From: Turritopsis dohrnii | Lineage: Eukaryota; Cnidaria; Hydrozoa; Anthoathecata; Oceaniidae | DNA length: 64,000 nt | Direction: 5' to 3' | Assembly: GCA_027922465.2 (NCBI GenBank) | Contig: BQMF02000589.1 | Location: 124,001 to 188,000 of the forward strand | Part shown: one piece after another, positions 17,248 through 28,836 of the stretch | Layout: the number at the start of each line of letters is the position of its first letter | Position numbering within the stretch: the stretch's first letter is position 1 | Made by a program: the position numbers and the translations under genes | The notes under the pieces: generated by a model | Seen by the model: only the letters and a program-made list of their open reading frames with translations | What the model was told of the DNA's origin: nothing | The model's database searches: none

Positions 17248-19122
17248 GAATACACTGACAAAAATGGGGTGACTAGGGTTCAAAAGATACAGTTGAGATT
17301 CATCGATAGCGTGCGTTTCATGGCTAGTAGTCTGGATAACTTGGTAAACAATCTATCCGACGATCAGTGTAAAAACCTTCGAAAATTCTTCAATGGTGAT
17401 GAGCAATTCAAACTATTGAGAAGAAAAGGAGTTTATCCTTATGAATACATTGATTCTTTTGATAAGTTTAACGAAACTAAGCTCCCACCAAAAGATGCTT
17501 TTTACAGCAAGTTGAACATGAAAGGTATCAGTGATGCTGATTATACGCATGCACAGAATGTGTGGAAACACATGAAAAATAAAAATATGGGTGCGTATCA
17601 TGATCTCTACCTCAAGACAGACGTTCTATTGCTTGCTGATGTTTTTGAGACTTTTAGGGAAACATGTATAACAAACTATAAACTGGATCCTGCACATTTT
17701 TACACTGCTCCAGGACTAGCTTGGCAAGCCTGTTTGAAAAAGACAGAGGTTGAGCTGGATCTGTTGTCAGATATGGATATGTTTCTGTTCGTAGAGCAAG
17801 GTATTAGAGGAGGTCTCTGTCAGGCTGTTCATAGACATGCTAAAGCTAATAACAAGTATATGGATGCTAAATATAAGAAGACTGAAGAAAGTAGCTATCT
17901 CCAATATCTTGATGCAAATAATCTATATGGATGGGCTATGATTCAGAAGCTACCGACAGGGAATTTCAAGTGGGTAGATGCTAATAAATTTACCACCGAT
18001 TTGATTTCAAAGTTGGCTGAGAAAGACGGTAAATATGGTTATCTTCTTGAAGTTGATGTGAACTATCCTCAGGAGCTTCATGATTCACATAACGATCTTC
18101 CGTTTATGCCTGAGCGAAAGAAAATCAATGGTGTAGAAAAGCTAACTCCATGTCTTTCAGACAAGAAGAACTATATTATTCATATCCGTGCACTTGATCA
18201 AGCGCTGAAGCATGGTCTTGTTCTTGAGAAGGTTCATAGAGTACTGAGATTTAGACAAAGTGCATGGTTGAAGCCGTACATCGATTTCAACACCAATTTG
18301 CGTACTAAATCAAAGAATGACTTTGAAAAGGACTTTTTCAAGCTCATGAACAATTCAGTCTTTGGTAAAACTATGGAGAATCAACGTAAACATAAAGACA
18401 TACGCTTGGCTACCAAGAAAGAACAATATGAGAAGCTGGTGATGAAACCTAATTTCAAGGGTAGTATCTGTTTCAGCGAACATTTAATGGCTGCTGAAAT
18501 GCAAAAGATCAAACTCGTATTGAACAAGCCGATCTATCTGGGACCTACAGTTCTTGATTTGTCAAAGACGATTATGTATGAGTTTCACTATGATTACATG
18601 AAACCAAAATATGGTGACAATCTAAAGCTCTGCTATATGGATACAGACAATTTTGTCTATCACATCAAAACCAACGACTTCTACAAAGATATCGCCGATG
18701 ATGTAGCTTTGAGATTCGACACTTCAGCGTATGATGAGAAAGATAACAGACCTTTACCCATAGGTTTGAATAAGAAAGTCATCGGTCTAATGAAAGATGA
18801 GTTGGGTGGTAAGATAATGACAGAGTTTGTTGCTCTAAGAGCGAAGACATATGCATATAAACAGCTGAATGAAAAAGAAGACAAGAAGTGCAAGGGAGTC
18901 AAGAAGTGCGTAGTAAAGAAGACCATGGGGTTTGATGATTACAAGAGATGCTTGTTCGATGGTAAGAATGTTTACAGAGAACAGATGACCTTTCAATCGA
19001 TTAAGCATGATGTTCACACTATAAAAACAAACAAACTCGCTCTCAATGCGGATGATGACAAAAGAATTATTGCAAAAGATGGTATTGCTACATATGCCAG
19101 AGGACATTATAGATATGTATAA
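15071..19122 (+). pseudogene. Polinton protein-primed DNA polymerase B, broken by a frameshift and a retrocopy insertion
   Basis: Three frames together give a full-size Polinton polymerase. An N-terminal SAP-like segment and proline-rich linker lead into the conserved region CFKWAVIAALNH and a zinc-finger-like YCLNCLNGF. The exonuclease site YADFEAL lies at about 16486, followed by a Cys/His cluster (CHICMKEF, RDHCHFTGKFRGAAHQSCN) and the ExoII-like NLSGYDAHLF. After the insertion come polymerase motif A DANNLYGWAM (about 17911), motif B MNNSVFGKTMEN (about 18346) and motif C CYMDTDN (about 18631). A small indel near 16386 changes frame. At 17056 a 190-bp poly-A insertion interrupts the gene, and the frame resumes in phase after it. 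The catalytic residues themselves remain. It would have replicated the element using a terminal protein primer. Confidence 0.93.
17056..17245 (+). mobile_element. Polyadenylated retrocopy inserted in the polymerase gene
   Basis: The insert is flanked by an 8-bp direct repeat GTGAATAC (17048-17055 and 17246-17253) and ends in 32 consecutive As. An AATAAA lies about 20 bases before the poly-A. These are the marks of LINE-mediated retroposition of an mRNA 3' end. The start of the insert is open for about 32 codons (KSEEARADISCRGFW) before a stop, so the source mRNA probably coded there. The source gene is not identified. Confidence 0.88.
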
Positions 19123-19271
19123 GATAACAAAGAGGTAAGAGGTAAAAAAACAAACAAACAAAATAAATGAATTATACATGATACCTATGGATATTGACTT
19201 TGAAGATCTTTTTGACTGCATCGATGATCTGTGTGTGTCTGTGTCTGTGCGTTATATGTATTGTTAGCTTA

Positions 19272-20149
19272 TCTATATATTAATATCCGATTCTCTGTCT
19301 GTCTGTTTGTTTGTTTGTTTGTTTGTTTGTTTGTTTGTTTGTAAGTCACGCAAAATGGTAGATTGAGTTGTGAGCGAAATTATTTCTTTTTTTGTGTGCG
19401 ACGTGAGTTCCAAGCAAATACATTGCAACCCCAATCGAACGTGACTTTTTTTGGCTGATGAACTAATAGGAATAACGTTTCGTTTTTATTATTTTGTTAG
19501 TTTTATATTCCACGTTGACTTGGCTTTGAAAACAATACATCAACTAAATACAAAGAAACTAACTGATAAAACATTTTGGACAAAAAGCAGCCGTGGGAGA
19601 ACGTGGTAGCATCTCGGTTTGCTAGTGTATCCTAACGTATCCTTGCCTGACTGTCTGAGACGGGTGAACTTTTTTTTCGAGTAATGAAAATGTTTAAAAA
19701 CCTATAGGTAAAAATCACAATCATAAAACAAAATATTTTTTTTTTGCTTTTGTCATAATAGTTGTCTTTAATTGATTTCTTTTAATCTATTTTATTTTAT
19801 ATCAGATCGAACGTTTTTTTTATTCACTTGATTCATTTAGCACGTGCCTTTTCTTCTCTCCTCCCGTGTGATCTTTTTAAGAAGAGAATCCATTTTCCCC
19901 TTACGTTTGATAGCACCCATGTTAGAGCGCGTAACTTTTTTTAAACAAAAGTTAATAAAAAGTTGAAGTTTTCTCTCTATACGTTTTGAGTGTATTGTTA
20001 CACTGATAAAAGATTGGTTTTACCAGAGGTTGTGACTTCGAATCTGCTTCTGGTTGTACGAGCCGTTTATAAGGAAATTTGACGTTTATTGATACAGTGA
20101 TACAGAGCAGGTGGACATGGGCGGCGAGCGACGCCGCCTTGGCGGCTAG
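19272..20149 (+). mobile_element. Non-autonomous Helitron copy A (family 1)
   Basis: It begins TCTATATATTAATA after an A and ends with the hairpin GCCGCC-TT-GGCGGC followed by CTAG and a host T, as expected for Helitrons, which insert between A and T without duplication. A CTGT/TTTG-rich microsatellite follows the 5' end. There is no coding capacity. It sits just inside the right terminal repeat of the Polinton. Confidence 0.88.
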
Positions 20150-20166
20150 TTTATATTATAAAGTTT

Positions 20167-20419
20167 AAACTGCTACAAACTGCTTTTTACTACAATCGGG
20201 TATTTCCCCATGGACATTTTTATGAGATATTTAATTGTTTACAATTATGAGTAATTTGTGGTTATATAATAATAGAAACTGCTTATGTGTTATGTAATCA
20301 AAATAACACGTTTCATAACTCGTATCGCGTTATGAAAACAAAGATGATAATATTAGCTATAGTAGGGAAATTCCCGAAACCATATGATTTTGGGCTAGCA
20401 TCGGCACTTTCCTATCTCT
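20167..20419 (-). repeat. Polinton right terminal inverted repeat
   Basis: Reverse complement of 1328-1558, ending CCTATCTCT, with an extra 22 bp relative to the left copy. The GAATC duplication follows at 20420-20424. Confidence 0.95.
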
Positions 20420-20424
20420 GAATC

Positions 20425-21590
20425 GTTGATGCTATATACTTTGATTTCGCCAAAGCGTTTGATACCGTCCCGCATAAAAGACTGTTAAAAAAACTCGAAG
20501 CGTATGGCATTCATGGAAACATGCTACTATGGATAAAGGCGTTTCTTTCAAATCGGCTACAAGTAGTAAGAGTTAATGGAACTGATTCTGACCCAGCAGA
20601 AGTATTGAGTGGAATACCGCAAGGAAGTGTTCTCGGTCCCTTACTTTTTATCATTTATATCAATGACCTACCTGATAATGTCAAATCCAACATATTTTTA
20701 TTCGCTGATGACACGAAGCTTATGAAAGAGGTAAATTCAAACGATGATGCGAAGCTACTACAAGATGATATCAACTGCTTAGAAGAATGGTCAAGAAAGT
20801 GGCTCCTTCAATTTAACAACAAAAAGTGCCACGTTCTCCACCTTGGTAAACCTCGAAACATTAAATGTACCTACCCCTACACGCTAAATGGTCACAAACT
20901 AGAAACAACGTCCATAGAAAATGATCTTGGAGATTTATTGGACAGTGATTTAAATTTTCAAGCGCATATGGCTGAGAAAATAAAAAAGGCTAACGCAATG
21001 ATGGGATTAATACGGCGAAGTTTTAGCTTTCTGGATGGCAATCTATTTGTTAAACTCTTCACATCATTTGTAAGACCGCATCTCGAATACGGGCAGTCAG
21101 TATGGAGTCCACACTTGCTGAAAGATATCAACACTGTAGAAAACGTTCAACGTCGCGCCACAAAGTTCATTGATGGGTTCTCTTATCTTGACTATGCAAC
21201 ACGTCTCCGGAATTTGAACCTTCCGTCCCTGAAGTACCGTCGAGCCTGTGGTGATATGATTGAGCTCTTTAAGCACTTCCACAATTACGACGCCGAAATA
21301 TTGTCTAGCAATTCAAACGTACAACACGACCGAGTAGGAAGCATGAAAATCAAATTGAAAGACAGACGCCGAAAGACGGGATTCGTGGGGTAGAAACCAA
21401 CTCGTTTTACCACCGTGCTGTAAAAGCATGGAACGAACTACCAAAATCTGTTGCCCATGCAAAGAGCATTGGCGAATTCAAACGTAATTTAGACGAGCAT
21501 TGGATGCAACAACGATACGTATGACCTAACCTAACAATGAGCGATTCATAGAAGCCTGCGAATTGTATTTCGTAAATAATAATAATAAAT
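20425..21590 (+). pseudogene. LINE-1st copy, 3' part of reverse transcriptase and tail
   Basis: The frame left at 1327 continues here with RT motifs YFDFAKAFDTVPHK, GIPQGSVLGPLLF and the catalytic FADDTK (about 20701), then the C-terminal thumb. One frameshift near 21385 separates the end of the main open frame from the conserved LINE C terminus (YHRAVKAWNELPKSV) in another frame, which stops at about 21522. The 3' end runs into a TAAATAATAATAATAAAT tail. The element therefore had at least one lesion besides its 5' truncation and the Polinton. Confidence 0.88.
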
Positions 21591-21599
21591 ACATTTTGT

Positions 21600-24049
21600 T
21601 ATTGTATTTGTGTTAACTCTAAATCTTTCATTCAATTTATTTTATTCAATGCATTGATTATTGGCGGATCTTGCCTTAACAAGATTTAAATTGGATTTCT
21701 GTGTATGCAAGAAAACCATATTTACAAACTATTTAAAACTTTAACAAATGTCGTTATTCGTGTTTTTCTTCTTTAACTGTCCTCCAAACCTAGTGGTGAT
21801 CATGATCAAAAAAACCTTTCTATATTTTTTTTCTTGTCTTTTTATGTAAACTTTGGCTATTTTTTGTTTTGAATCAAAGTTTGAAACAGAGATTTCTAAT
21901 AGATTTTTTTGAAATAGTTGGCTCTTACATAATTTCTTTAACAAATCTTATTTTGATTATAAAATACGTATCCATGGTTTCAGTTCGCACATTTCTTTTG
22001 TTTGTAGCAAATACTTTCTGATATTACTTGTTAAGCCGTACTTACACTATCTGAAAGGCCACTGCTTCACTATGCCACATGGTTACACTACTCGTTAAAC
22101 TATTTGTTGTATTGTAAAACTTTTAAACTATTGTTTCATATGACAGTTAATTGTTCTTGTAATTGGAAAAGTTATCCTAAAGAAAGTTTAACTCAATTCT
22201 CATGTAAGTGAAAAATCGTGAAGACCATCTGTCAAGGAGTTTCTAAATCTGATCTCCCTTTTAAAAATGATCATGCTCACAGTTTTTCTTGCTTTTATTG
22301 TGTTTATACAATGTTATCAAACGTTAAAATGTATATATTTGTTACTTATTACAAAAACATCTATCTTAATTTCTTGATCTCCCTTCACCCTTGTTCTTTC
22401 AAAACAATAGAAATGACGTCAAAAATTTCTTGTTTTTTAAATGACCACTGGCCGATTAAATGGTTTTTCAATTATCGAGTTTGTCCTGAAGTTCAATTGA
22501 TGCCATCATGTCAACTCTTTGAATGAAGGGTGTTATTGTATGCCAGCTTCGATGCATTAAATGTTACAAGTGTTACGACTGGAGCATCGATGCTATACGT
22601 CTCATGATCATAATACGAGACAGTTCTAAAACGACTTTGAGTGAGTGTTGAGTAGCTTTGAGGCTTCCTAAAACCTGGCTTTGTCGAAATATTTAAGCAT
22701 AGAAGTATACTACTTACAAGGCCCACAATAAACCAAAACACTTCTTTCCGAACAAAATTTATTGTTATTTCCGTTGTATAGTTTGCAATGTATAGCTTGC
22801 TATGTATACAAATTTGAATGCTTTAGTACGGGGGCGCTTTTTAGCTAAAGCTACATGCTAGTATAAGTAACAGACATTTCTCCCGCTAAAAACACAATGG
22901 AGAACTTCGAAGCATCATTTGTAATAAACGTTTGATTTTAAAAGTTTGTTGTTGGTAACGTCTTGTGCTTCGAAGCTCTCTTGCAGTTAGGGAAATTCAT
23001 CGAAGTCGTTCATAGTTAAACTTTCTAAAAGCTATATTTTTAAATGCTAGGTTGCTAGCTTAGGTAGATACATACGTAGTTAGTTTAAAACATAGTATAC
23101 CTGATGAATTTTTCGCTTTTACTTTGTTTCTTATATTTTTTTCGAAAACGTTTGTAGTTTTCTTTTCCTTTCGCTCTTAGATAGTTTCTTGTTGAAAAGA
23201 CTATAATTTCAAATGCATATCCATGGTTACGATTCACACCTTATGCGTATTTCTTTTCTTTGCATGTAATAGCTTCTGTTGTAGTTAAGCCCTATTTACA
23301 ATTTCAGTATATTGCCTTCATCCCTGGAGATGAACAAAGGTTGACAAACTTTCATGCGGGATTAACTTTAGATCTATTTTTGTTTTATCTATTTTTTATC
23401 TATAGTATGTATCAGTTATGCTTTCATGGACTCGTAGGGAGTGTGTGATCAAAAATGTGATGTTGTATTGTAAAAGTCATGCAATCTTCAAATTTCAAGA
23501 ATGTCACTATTCTTCATTTTTCACGCTTCAGGTGGTTTTGCAGAAATCCTTATGCCTGTATGGCCATCTTGTTAAAGTCATTACTTTAGTTATTAAAATC
23601 AATTGAATATTTTCCTCAAAAACTGCGATAAGTTTTTTTGAATCCAATTATTTGAAAGTGTAGAAAGTAAGTTTGAGAGTAAGTGAAACGAGTAAATCAC
23701 AGTTAATATCATCAAATGTTAGTTGGTTAGCTTATTTAGTTAGTTTATTTTTATTTCACCAGTGTATAAATAAATCTTACAATGTATGACCGTAGGCGGC
23801 TGGAGCAAGCAGAAGGCACAAATGCTATCGTAAACATGGATTTTTAAAAACTTTTGAAGCTTTTTCGTAAAGAATAATGTGTCAGTTGTTGGAAAAGTTT
23901 TAAGAAAGGCATATAGTATGAACAGAAAGGTATCAACGCTTCTTCTATATTTTTCTTTTGAAAACTCTTAATTATATTAAATTTCCTTCCTTTCTTGCAC
24001 AGTCTTTTATGTAGTCAACGCCACGTCAAGCAGCTTATATCAACATAGC
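21600..24049. other. Gene-poor stretch with diverged internal and dispersed duplications
   Basis: I find no credible gene. Sequence around 21960-22060 recurs in diverged form at about 23212-23300 (both contain ATCCATGGTT, then GTTAAGCC, then TTAC). About 22875-23060 is a copy of 39890-40095, which lies beside the minus-strand GPCR gene. The region is therefore built of old duplications related to the GPCR neighbourhood. Confidence 0.55.
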
Positions 24050-24250
24050 GATACTGCAAGGTAAACAACCGATTAGTTCTCTCGTTGGAATGTTAGGAAA
24101 CTACTTGCCCATTTTCTATCTGACGTCACCCATTTTTTTATCTTTGAAGATTGGGATGAAGCAGAAGATAATATTGATTGGATGTCAAGTATTTTAGAAA
24201 GTATATCTACAAATCAAAGCAAAGGAAACGTGGTGTCATAGAGATGGTTC
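24050..24250 (-). pseudogene. Orphan 3' flank of a GPCR gene copy
   Basis: The minus strand here matches the sequence downstream of the three GPCR genes: CGTCAGATAGAAAATGGGCA as at about 51705, and AATATTGATTGGATGTCAAG as beside the 40.3-kb gene. No coding sequence adjoins it; LINE-tail-like DNA and Helitrons begin at about 24255. It is best read as what remains of a fourth GPCR copy. Confidence 0.6.
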
Positions 24251-24254
24251 CAAA

Positions 24255-24520
24255 ATTAAAATATTTATTTATTTATTTAACTAATACTTATACAAGATAT
24301 TTACATATCAACAAATATGCTGTTTTCCATGTGTGTCCTGTAATATAAAAGCAAAAGAAAATATAAAATGTGAGAAATGAAAAAGGCAAACAACTGTGAA
24401 AACAAATGAGTGAAATTGAAAAACTGACAGAACGCTAAAAGCAGCAGACATTGAAATAGGAAGCTCACGAAGTATATCGTTGATTACGACGCACATAAAA
24501 GAGGAGACGTCACAGAGAAA
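24255..24520 (-). repeat. LINE 3'-end-like fragment
   Basis: On the minus strand this ends in AAATAAATAAATAAATATTTT, similar to the tail of the LINE at about 2292. The preceding 240 bp resemble a 3' untranslated region. No ORF remains. Confidence 0.4.
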
Positions 24521-24534
24521 AAAGCAAGATCTTA

Positions 24535-24919
24535 TCTATATATTAATAGCCGATTCTCTGTCTGTTTGTTTGTTTGTAAGTCACACAAAACGGTAGATTG
24601 AGTTGTGAGCGAAATTATTTCTTTTTTTGTGTGCGACGTGAGTTCAAAGCAAATACATTGCAACCCCAATCAAACGGGACCATTTTTGGCTGATGAACTA
24701 ATAGGAATAACGTTTTGTTTTTATCATTATTGTTACTTTTATATTCCACGTTGACTTGGCTTTGAAAACAGTACATCAACTAAATACAAAGAAACTAACT
24801 GATTAAACATTTTGGACAAAAAGCAGCAGTGGCATAACGTGGCAGCATATCAAAACAAAATGTTTTTTGTTTGTTTTTCTTTTGATAAATTAATTTTTTC
24901 TCTTAATTGTTAAGCGTTC
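24535..24919 (+). mobile_element. Helitron copy B (family 1), 3'-truncated
   Basis: A 5' end TCTATATATTAATAGCCGAT after an A, then family-1 sequence including an internally shortened segment up to TTAAGCGTTCT. At that point it stops and gives way to telomere-type repeats. Confidence 0.8.
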
Positions 24920-24920
24920 T

Positions 24921-24943
24921 AACCCTAACCCTAACCCTAACCC
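24921..24943. repeat. Short interstitial telomere-type repeat
   Basis: Nearly four copies of AACCCT, the complement of the metazoan TTAGGG telomere unit, exactly at the break of the truncated Helitron copy B. Confidence 0.85.
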
Positions 24944-25062
24944 TTTTACTTTGTTTTGTTTTTCTTTAGATTTCGTCATAGCATGATTAGGTTTTTTGTA
25001 TATGTTTTTTGAATGTTTTCATCAGTTAAAATAGAAATGAAGCACATGATTTATATATTAAC

Positions 25063-25860
25063 TAGCCGCCAAGGCGGCGTCGCTCACCGCCCATGTCCAC
25101 CAGCTCTGTATCACTGTATCAATAAACGTCAAATTTCCTTATAGACGGCTCGTACAACCAGAAGCAGATTCGAAGTCACAACCTCTGGTAAAACCAATCT
25201 TTTATCAGTGTAACAATACACTCAAAACATATAGAGAGAAAACTTCAACTTTTTATTAACTTTTGTTTTAAAAAAGTTACGCGCTCTAACATGGGTGCTA
25301 TCAAACGTAAGGGGGAAATGGTTTCTCTTCTTAAAAAGATCACACGGGAGGAGAGAAGAAAAGGCACGTGCTAAATGAATCAAGTGAATAAAAAAAACGT
25401 TCTATCTGATATAAAATAAAATAGATTAAAAGAAATCGATTAAAGACAACTATTATGACAAAAGCAAAAAAAAAATATTTTGTTTTATGATACTCTTTTT
25501 TTACCTATAGGTTTTTAAACATTTTGATTACTCGAAAAAAAAAGTTCACCCGTCTCAGACAATCAGGCAAGGATACACTGGCAAACATGCTGCCACGTTG
25601 TGCCACTGCTGCTTTTTGTCCAAAATGTTTTATCAGTTAGTTTCTTTGTATTTAGTTGATGTATTGTTTTCAAAGCCAAGTCAACGTGGAATATAAAACT
25701 AACAAAATAATAAAAACGAAACGTTATTCCTATTAGTTCATCAGCAAAAAAAAGTCACGTTCGATTGGGGTTGCAATGTATTTGCTTCGAACTCACGTCG
25801 CACACAAAAAAAGAAATAACTTCGCTCACAACTCAATCTACCATTTTGCGTGACTTACAA

Positions 25861-25897
<37 letters not shown>

Positions 25898-25919
25898 GAA
25901 TCGGCTATTAATATATAGA
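25063..25919 (-). mobile_element. Non-autonomous Helitron copy C (family 1), last unit of a tandem array
   Basis: On the minus strand it runs from TCTATATATTAATAGCCGAT (25919) to the terminal hairpin and CTAG (25063), followed by the T of the target. Its 5' end abuts copy D with no intervening base. Confidence 0.9.
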
Positions 25920-26721
25920 CTAGCCGCCAAGGCGGCGTCGCTCGCCGCCGATGTTCACCTGCTCTGTATCACTGTATCAATAAACGTCAAATTTCCTTAT
26001 AAACGGCTCGTACAACTTGTGTTCAACCAGAAGCATATTCGAAGTCACAACCTCTGATAAAACCAATCTTTTATCAGTGTAACAATACACTCAAAATGTA
26101 GAGAGAGAAAACTTCAACTTTTTATTAGCTTTGTTTTAAAAAAGTTACGCACTCTAACATGGGTGCTATCAAACGTAAGGGGGAAATAGGTTCTCTTCTT
26201 AAAAACATCACCACGGAGGAGAGAAAAAAGGCACGTGCTAAATGAATAAATAGAATAAAAAACGTTCGATCAGAACGCTTAACAATTAAAAGAAGAAATT
26301 AATTTGTTAAAAGAAAAGCAAAAAAAAAAAAAATTTGTTTTGATATAATACTCTTTTTTTACCTATCGGTTTTTAAACATTTTGATTGCTCAAAAAAAAA
26401 GTTCACCCGTCTCAGAGAGTCAGGCAAGAGATAGTGGCAAACCGCACATGCTGCCACGTTCTGCCACTGCTGGTTTTTGTCCAAAATGTTTAATCAGTTA
26501 GTTTTTTTGTATTAAGTTGATGTACTGTTTTCAAAGCCAAGTCAACGTGGAATATAAAACTAACAATAATGATAAAAACAAAACGTTATTCCTATTAGTT
26601 CATCAGCCAAAAAAAGTCACGTTCGATTGGGTTGCAATGTATTTGCTTCGAACTCACGTCGCACACAAAAAAAGAAATAATTTCGCTCACAATTCAATCT
26701 ACCATTTTGCGTGACTTACAA

Positions 26722-26753
<32 letters not shown>

Positions 26754-26776
26754 AGAATCGGCTATTAATATATAGA
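25920..26776 (-). mobile_element. Non-autonomous Helitron copy D (family 1), middle unit of the array
   Basis: Same length (857 bp) and structure as copy C. Its CTAG 3' end joins directly to the first T of copy C, and its 5' end joins directly to the 3' end of the large Helitron. Confidence 0.9.
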
Positions 26777-28322
26777 CGAGCCGAGGGCAGCATCGGTCGT
26801 TGGCCCTCCACGGGCCAGTTGTTCCCGCAGGAACCTGGTATATACGGCAACTATAATAAGAAAGTATCCTTGTTTATAATTGAAGAATGATGATAATAAA
26901 AAGGTTAATTGAATTCTTACTGATTTCCGGGTCCGGCTCCCGGCCATTTCCATCGAGATTCAAATTTTCTAAATTATTGAATGAATTAGGAATGACATAT
27001 CTACACATAAAAATCAACTACGAAAAATTTGGAAACAACTATTGCAAGAAGCAGCTCCATATCTAAAAATCAAAAAAAAAAAAGAAATAAAAAATAGTGA
27101 GGTGCTTACACAATGCTGCAAGTGCAGCTTTGCCTTTGTTGTTGTTGTTATTATTGTTGTTGTTGTTGTTTGACATCTGAAAAAATAAAAAATTGTTAAG
27201 AATACTTTATTGGACATGCGGTAAATATGCCATTTACATGTGCTAATACGAACGTTGACTAAAATGCTAGGTAATAAAGCTGCATGAAAGAGATACAGAA
27301 AAGCGACATCTAACAGCCAATACGATTTATGCTAAATTATTCTGTACAAGAGAAAATATTGGACAACGGTTCAAGTTATATTAGTTATATCTTCTCAATA
27401 TACATTTTACAATGTAAAGTCAGTAATATGAAATCATTATAAACACTTTTATAGAGATTAACTCCTCTTATTTGCATGTTCTTAAGTTCGAATATATGAA
27501 ACATCTGATTATTATACCGACTCCAGGGTAAAAACTTCTGGTTATCCCAAGGCAAAAGGGATTCACTAAGTCTATTCTTCCAGAAGAAACCTTATAGATA
27601 CCTATCTATAAGCAATGCTCATTGGGACTTTAGAAATTTAAACAGTTAAAAAGGAAGGTGGGTCATGTCATGGGTGACAAATGAACATGAACATGCAACC
27701 ATGAATTTTGAACATGCACGGCCGTTTTCAGTTACTTCAGATCAGTTAAACGTATATCTGCAATATGAGAAATTTCAAAGTTTCTGTCTAATATCTCAAT
27801 AAACATAAGCTGATCTTTCAAGTGCAACAAAATGTCATTTTTAGTCACATTAGCTGATATCTTCTACTCTACGACACTATGCAAACTCTAAACATGAAAA
27901 TAAGTTGTGGTCATAACATGAACTCATGAAAAATTGAATCTACTTTTAATTTGTTAGTAAAGTGAGGAGGAAAATCATTAAAAGGTTTCTTACCCATGCT
28001 TAATGAAGAAATCATTTAGCTGAGTATCAATACCACAATGTAAAATCAATAATCTGGAGAAGTTTACGCTTTGTCTCCCTATCAAAAAAAGAAAAGAAAT
28101 TGTAAGTGAACTGCAGCTATGCAAATAACAATGGACTATCAGGTTAAAAAATAGAAAAGAATTATAAGCGAAAAATTCATACCAATTTTTAAAAGAAACC
28201 ATGCAGTTCAACATGTATGACCATATGTTACTGTATAACAATGATAAAACTGCCTTTTCAATGACATCAGAATCTCAAAAAAAGAGAATAAATTACAATA
28301 TGTCATACATACAACGGCTTTT

Positions 28323-28437
28323 TGCCGCTTGCCTACCCTCCTCCACCCGGCTCAATTGCCGCTTTCATACCCTCCTCCACCCGGCTCAATGCCGCTTTCA
28401 TACCCTCCTTCCTCCCGGCTCCATGCCGCTTCCATAT
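28323..28437. repeat. Minisatellite, about 34-bp unit, three to four copies
   Basis: Units of the type TACCCTCCTCCACCCGGCTC followed by AATGCCGCTTTCA repeat in tandem with small changes. It is unusually GC-rich for this neighbourhood and lies in the Helitron 3' region. Confidence 0.8.
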
Positions 28438-28582
28438 TCTTCCATAATCTATTCAATCTTCAATCTACTCTAAGTTCAAGGTTATCTAATCTAATGCTAT
28501 ATACTAATCATTTGGCATATTCAATCTAATCTATTTAATGTAAAGTAATCTAATTCTAGGTCATCTAATCTAATGCTACACT

Positions 28583-28735
28583 CATTCAATTCAATTCAAT
28601 TCAATGTAATTCAATTCAATGTAATTCAATTCAATGTAATTCAATTCAATGTAATTCAATTCAATGTAATTCAATTCAATTTAATTCATTTCAATGTAAT
28701 TCATTTCAATGTAATTCAATTCAATGTATACCAAT
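28583..28735. repeat. Tandem repeat of TAATTCAATTCAATG-type units
   Basis: About ten 15-bp units built from ATTCA pentamers, inside the non-coding 3' part of the Helitron. Confidence 0.9.
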
Positions 28736-28836
28736 TTAATTTCCAGGTAATGTAATGTAATGCCTCCTCATTAACCTTGCGTAAAGTTTCATTTCAAAAC
28801 ATCAATTGCACATATATTTTTGCAAGGTAAAAATAT

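Larger units (their letters stand above)
1328..20419. mobile_element. Maverick/Polinton DNA transposon (decayed, with nested insertions)
   Basis: The 19,092-bp element is bounded by inverted repeats beginning AGAGATAGG and by a GAATC duplication. It carries the Polinton gene set: protein-primed DNA polymerase B, retroviral-type integrase, FtsK/HerA-like packaging ATPase, double jelly-roll major capsid and single jelly-roll minor capsid proteins, plus small accessory genes. Subtracting a LINE (about 3.9 kb plus its duplicated flank), a retrocopy (190 bp) and a Helitron (878 bp) leaves about 14 kb, on the small side for the group. No adenain-like maturation protease was found. At least five genes have frameshifts or stops, so this copy is not autonomous. 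Confidence 0.96.

Noticed and set aside
24921..24943. Telomere-type repeats as evidence of a chromosome end
   Set aside because: Fewer than four units, and both sides continue into ordinary sequence; this is an interstitial tract.
26517..26714. Recurrent 60-120-residue ORFs in family-1 Helitron copies (also at 63205-63589, 42397-42612, 43039-43323)
   Set aside because: They recur because the Helitron copies are alike; they are read in different frames and strands with many stops, so no shared protein is implied.
28573..28755. ORF of repeated QFNVI units
   Set aside because: It is the translation of an ATTCA-type tandem repeat in the non-coding 3' part of a Helitron.
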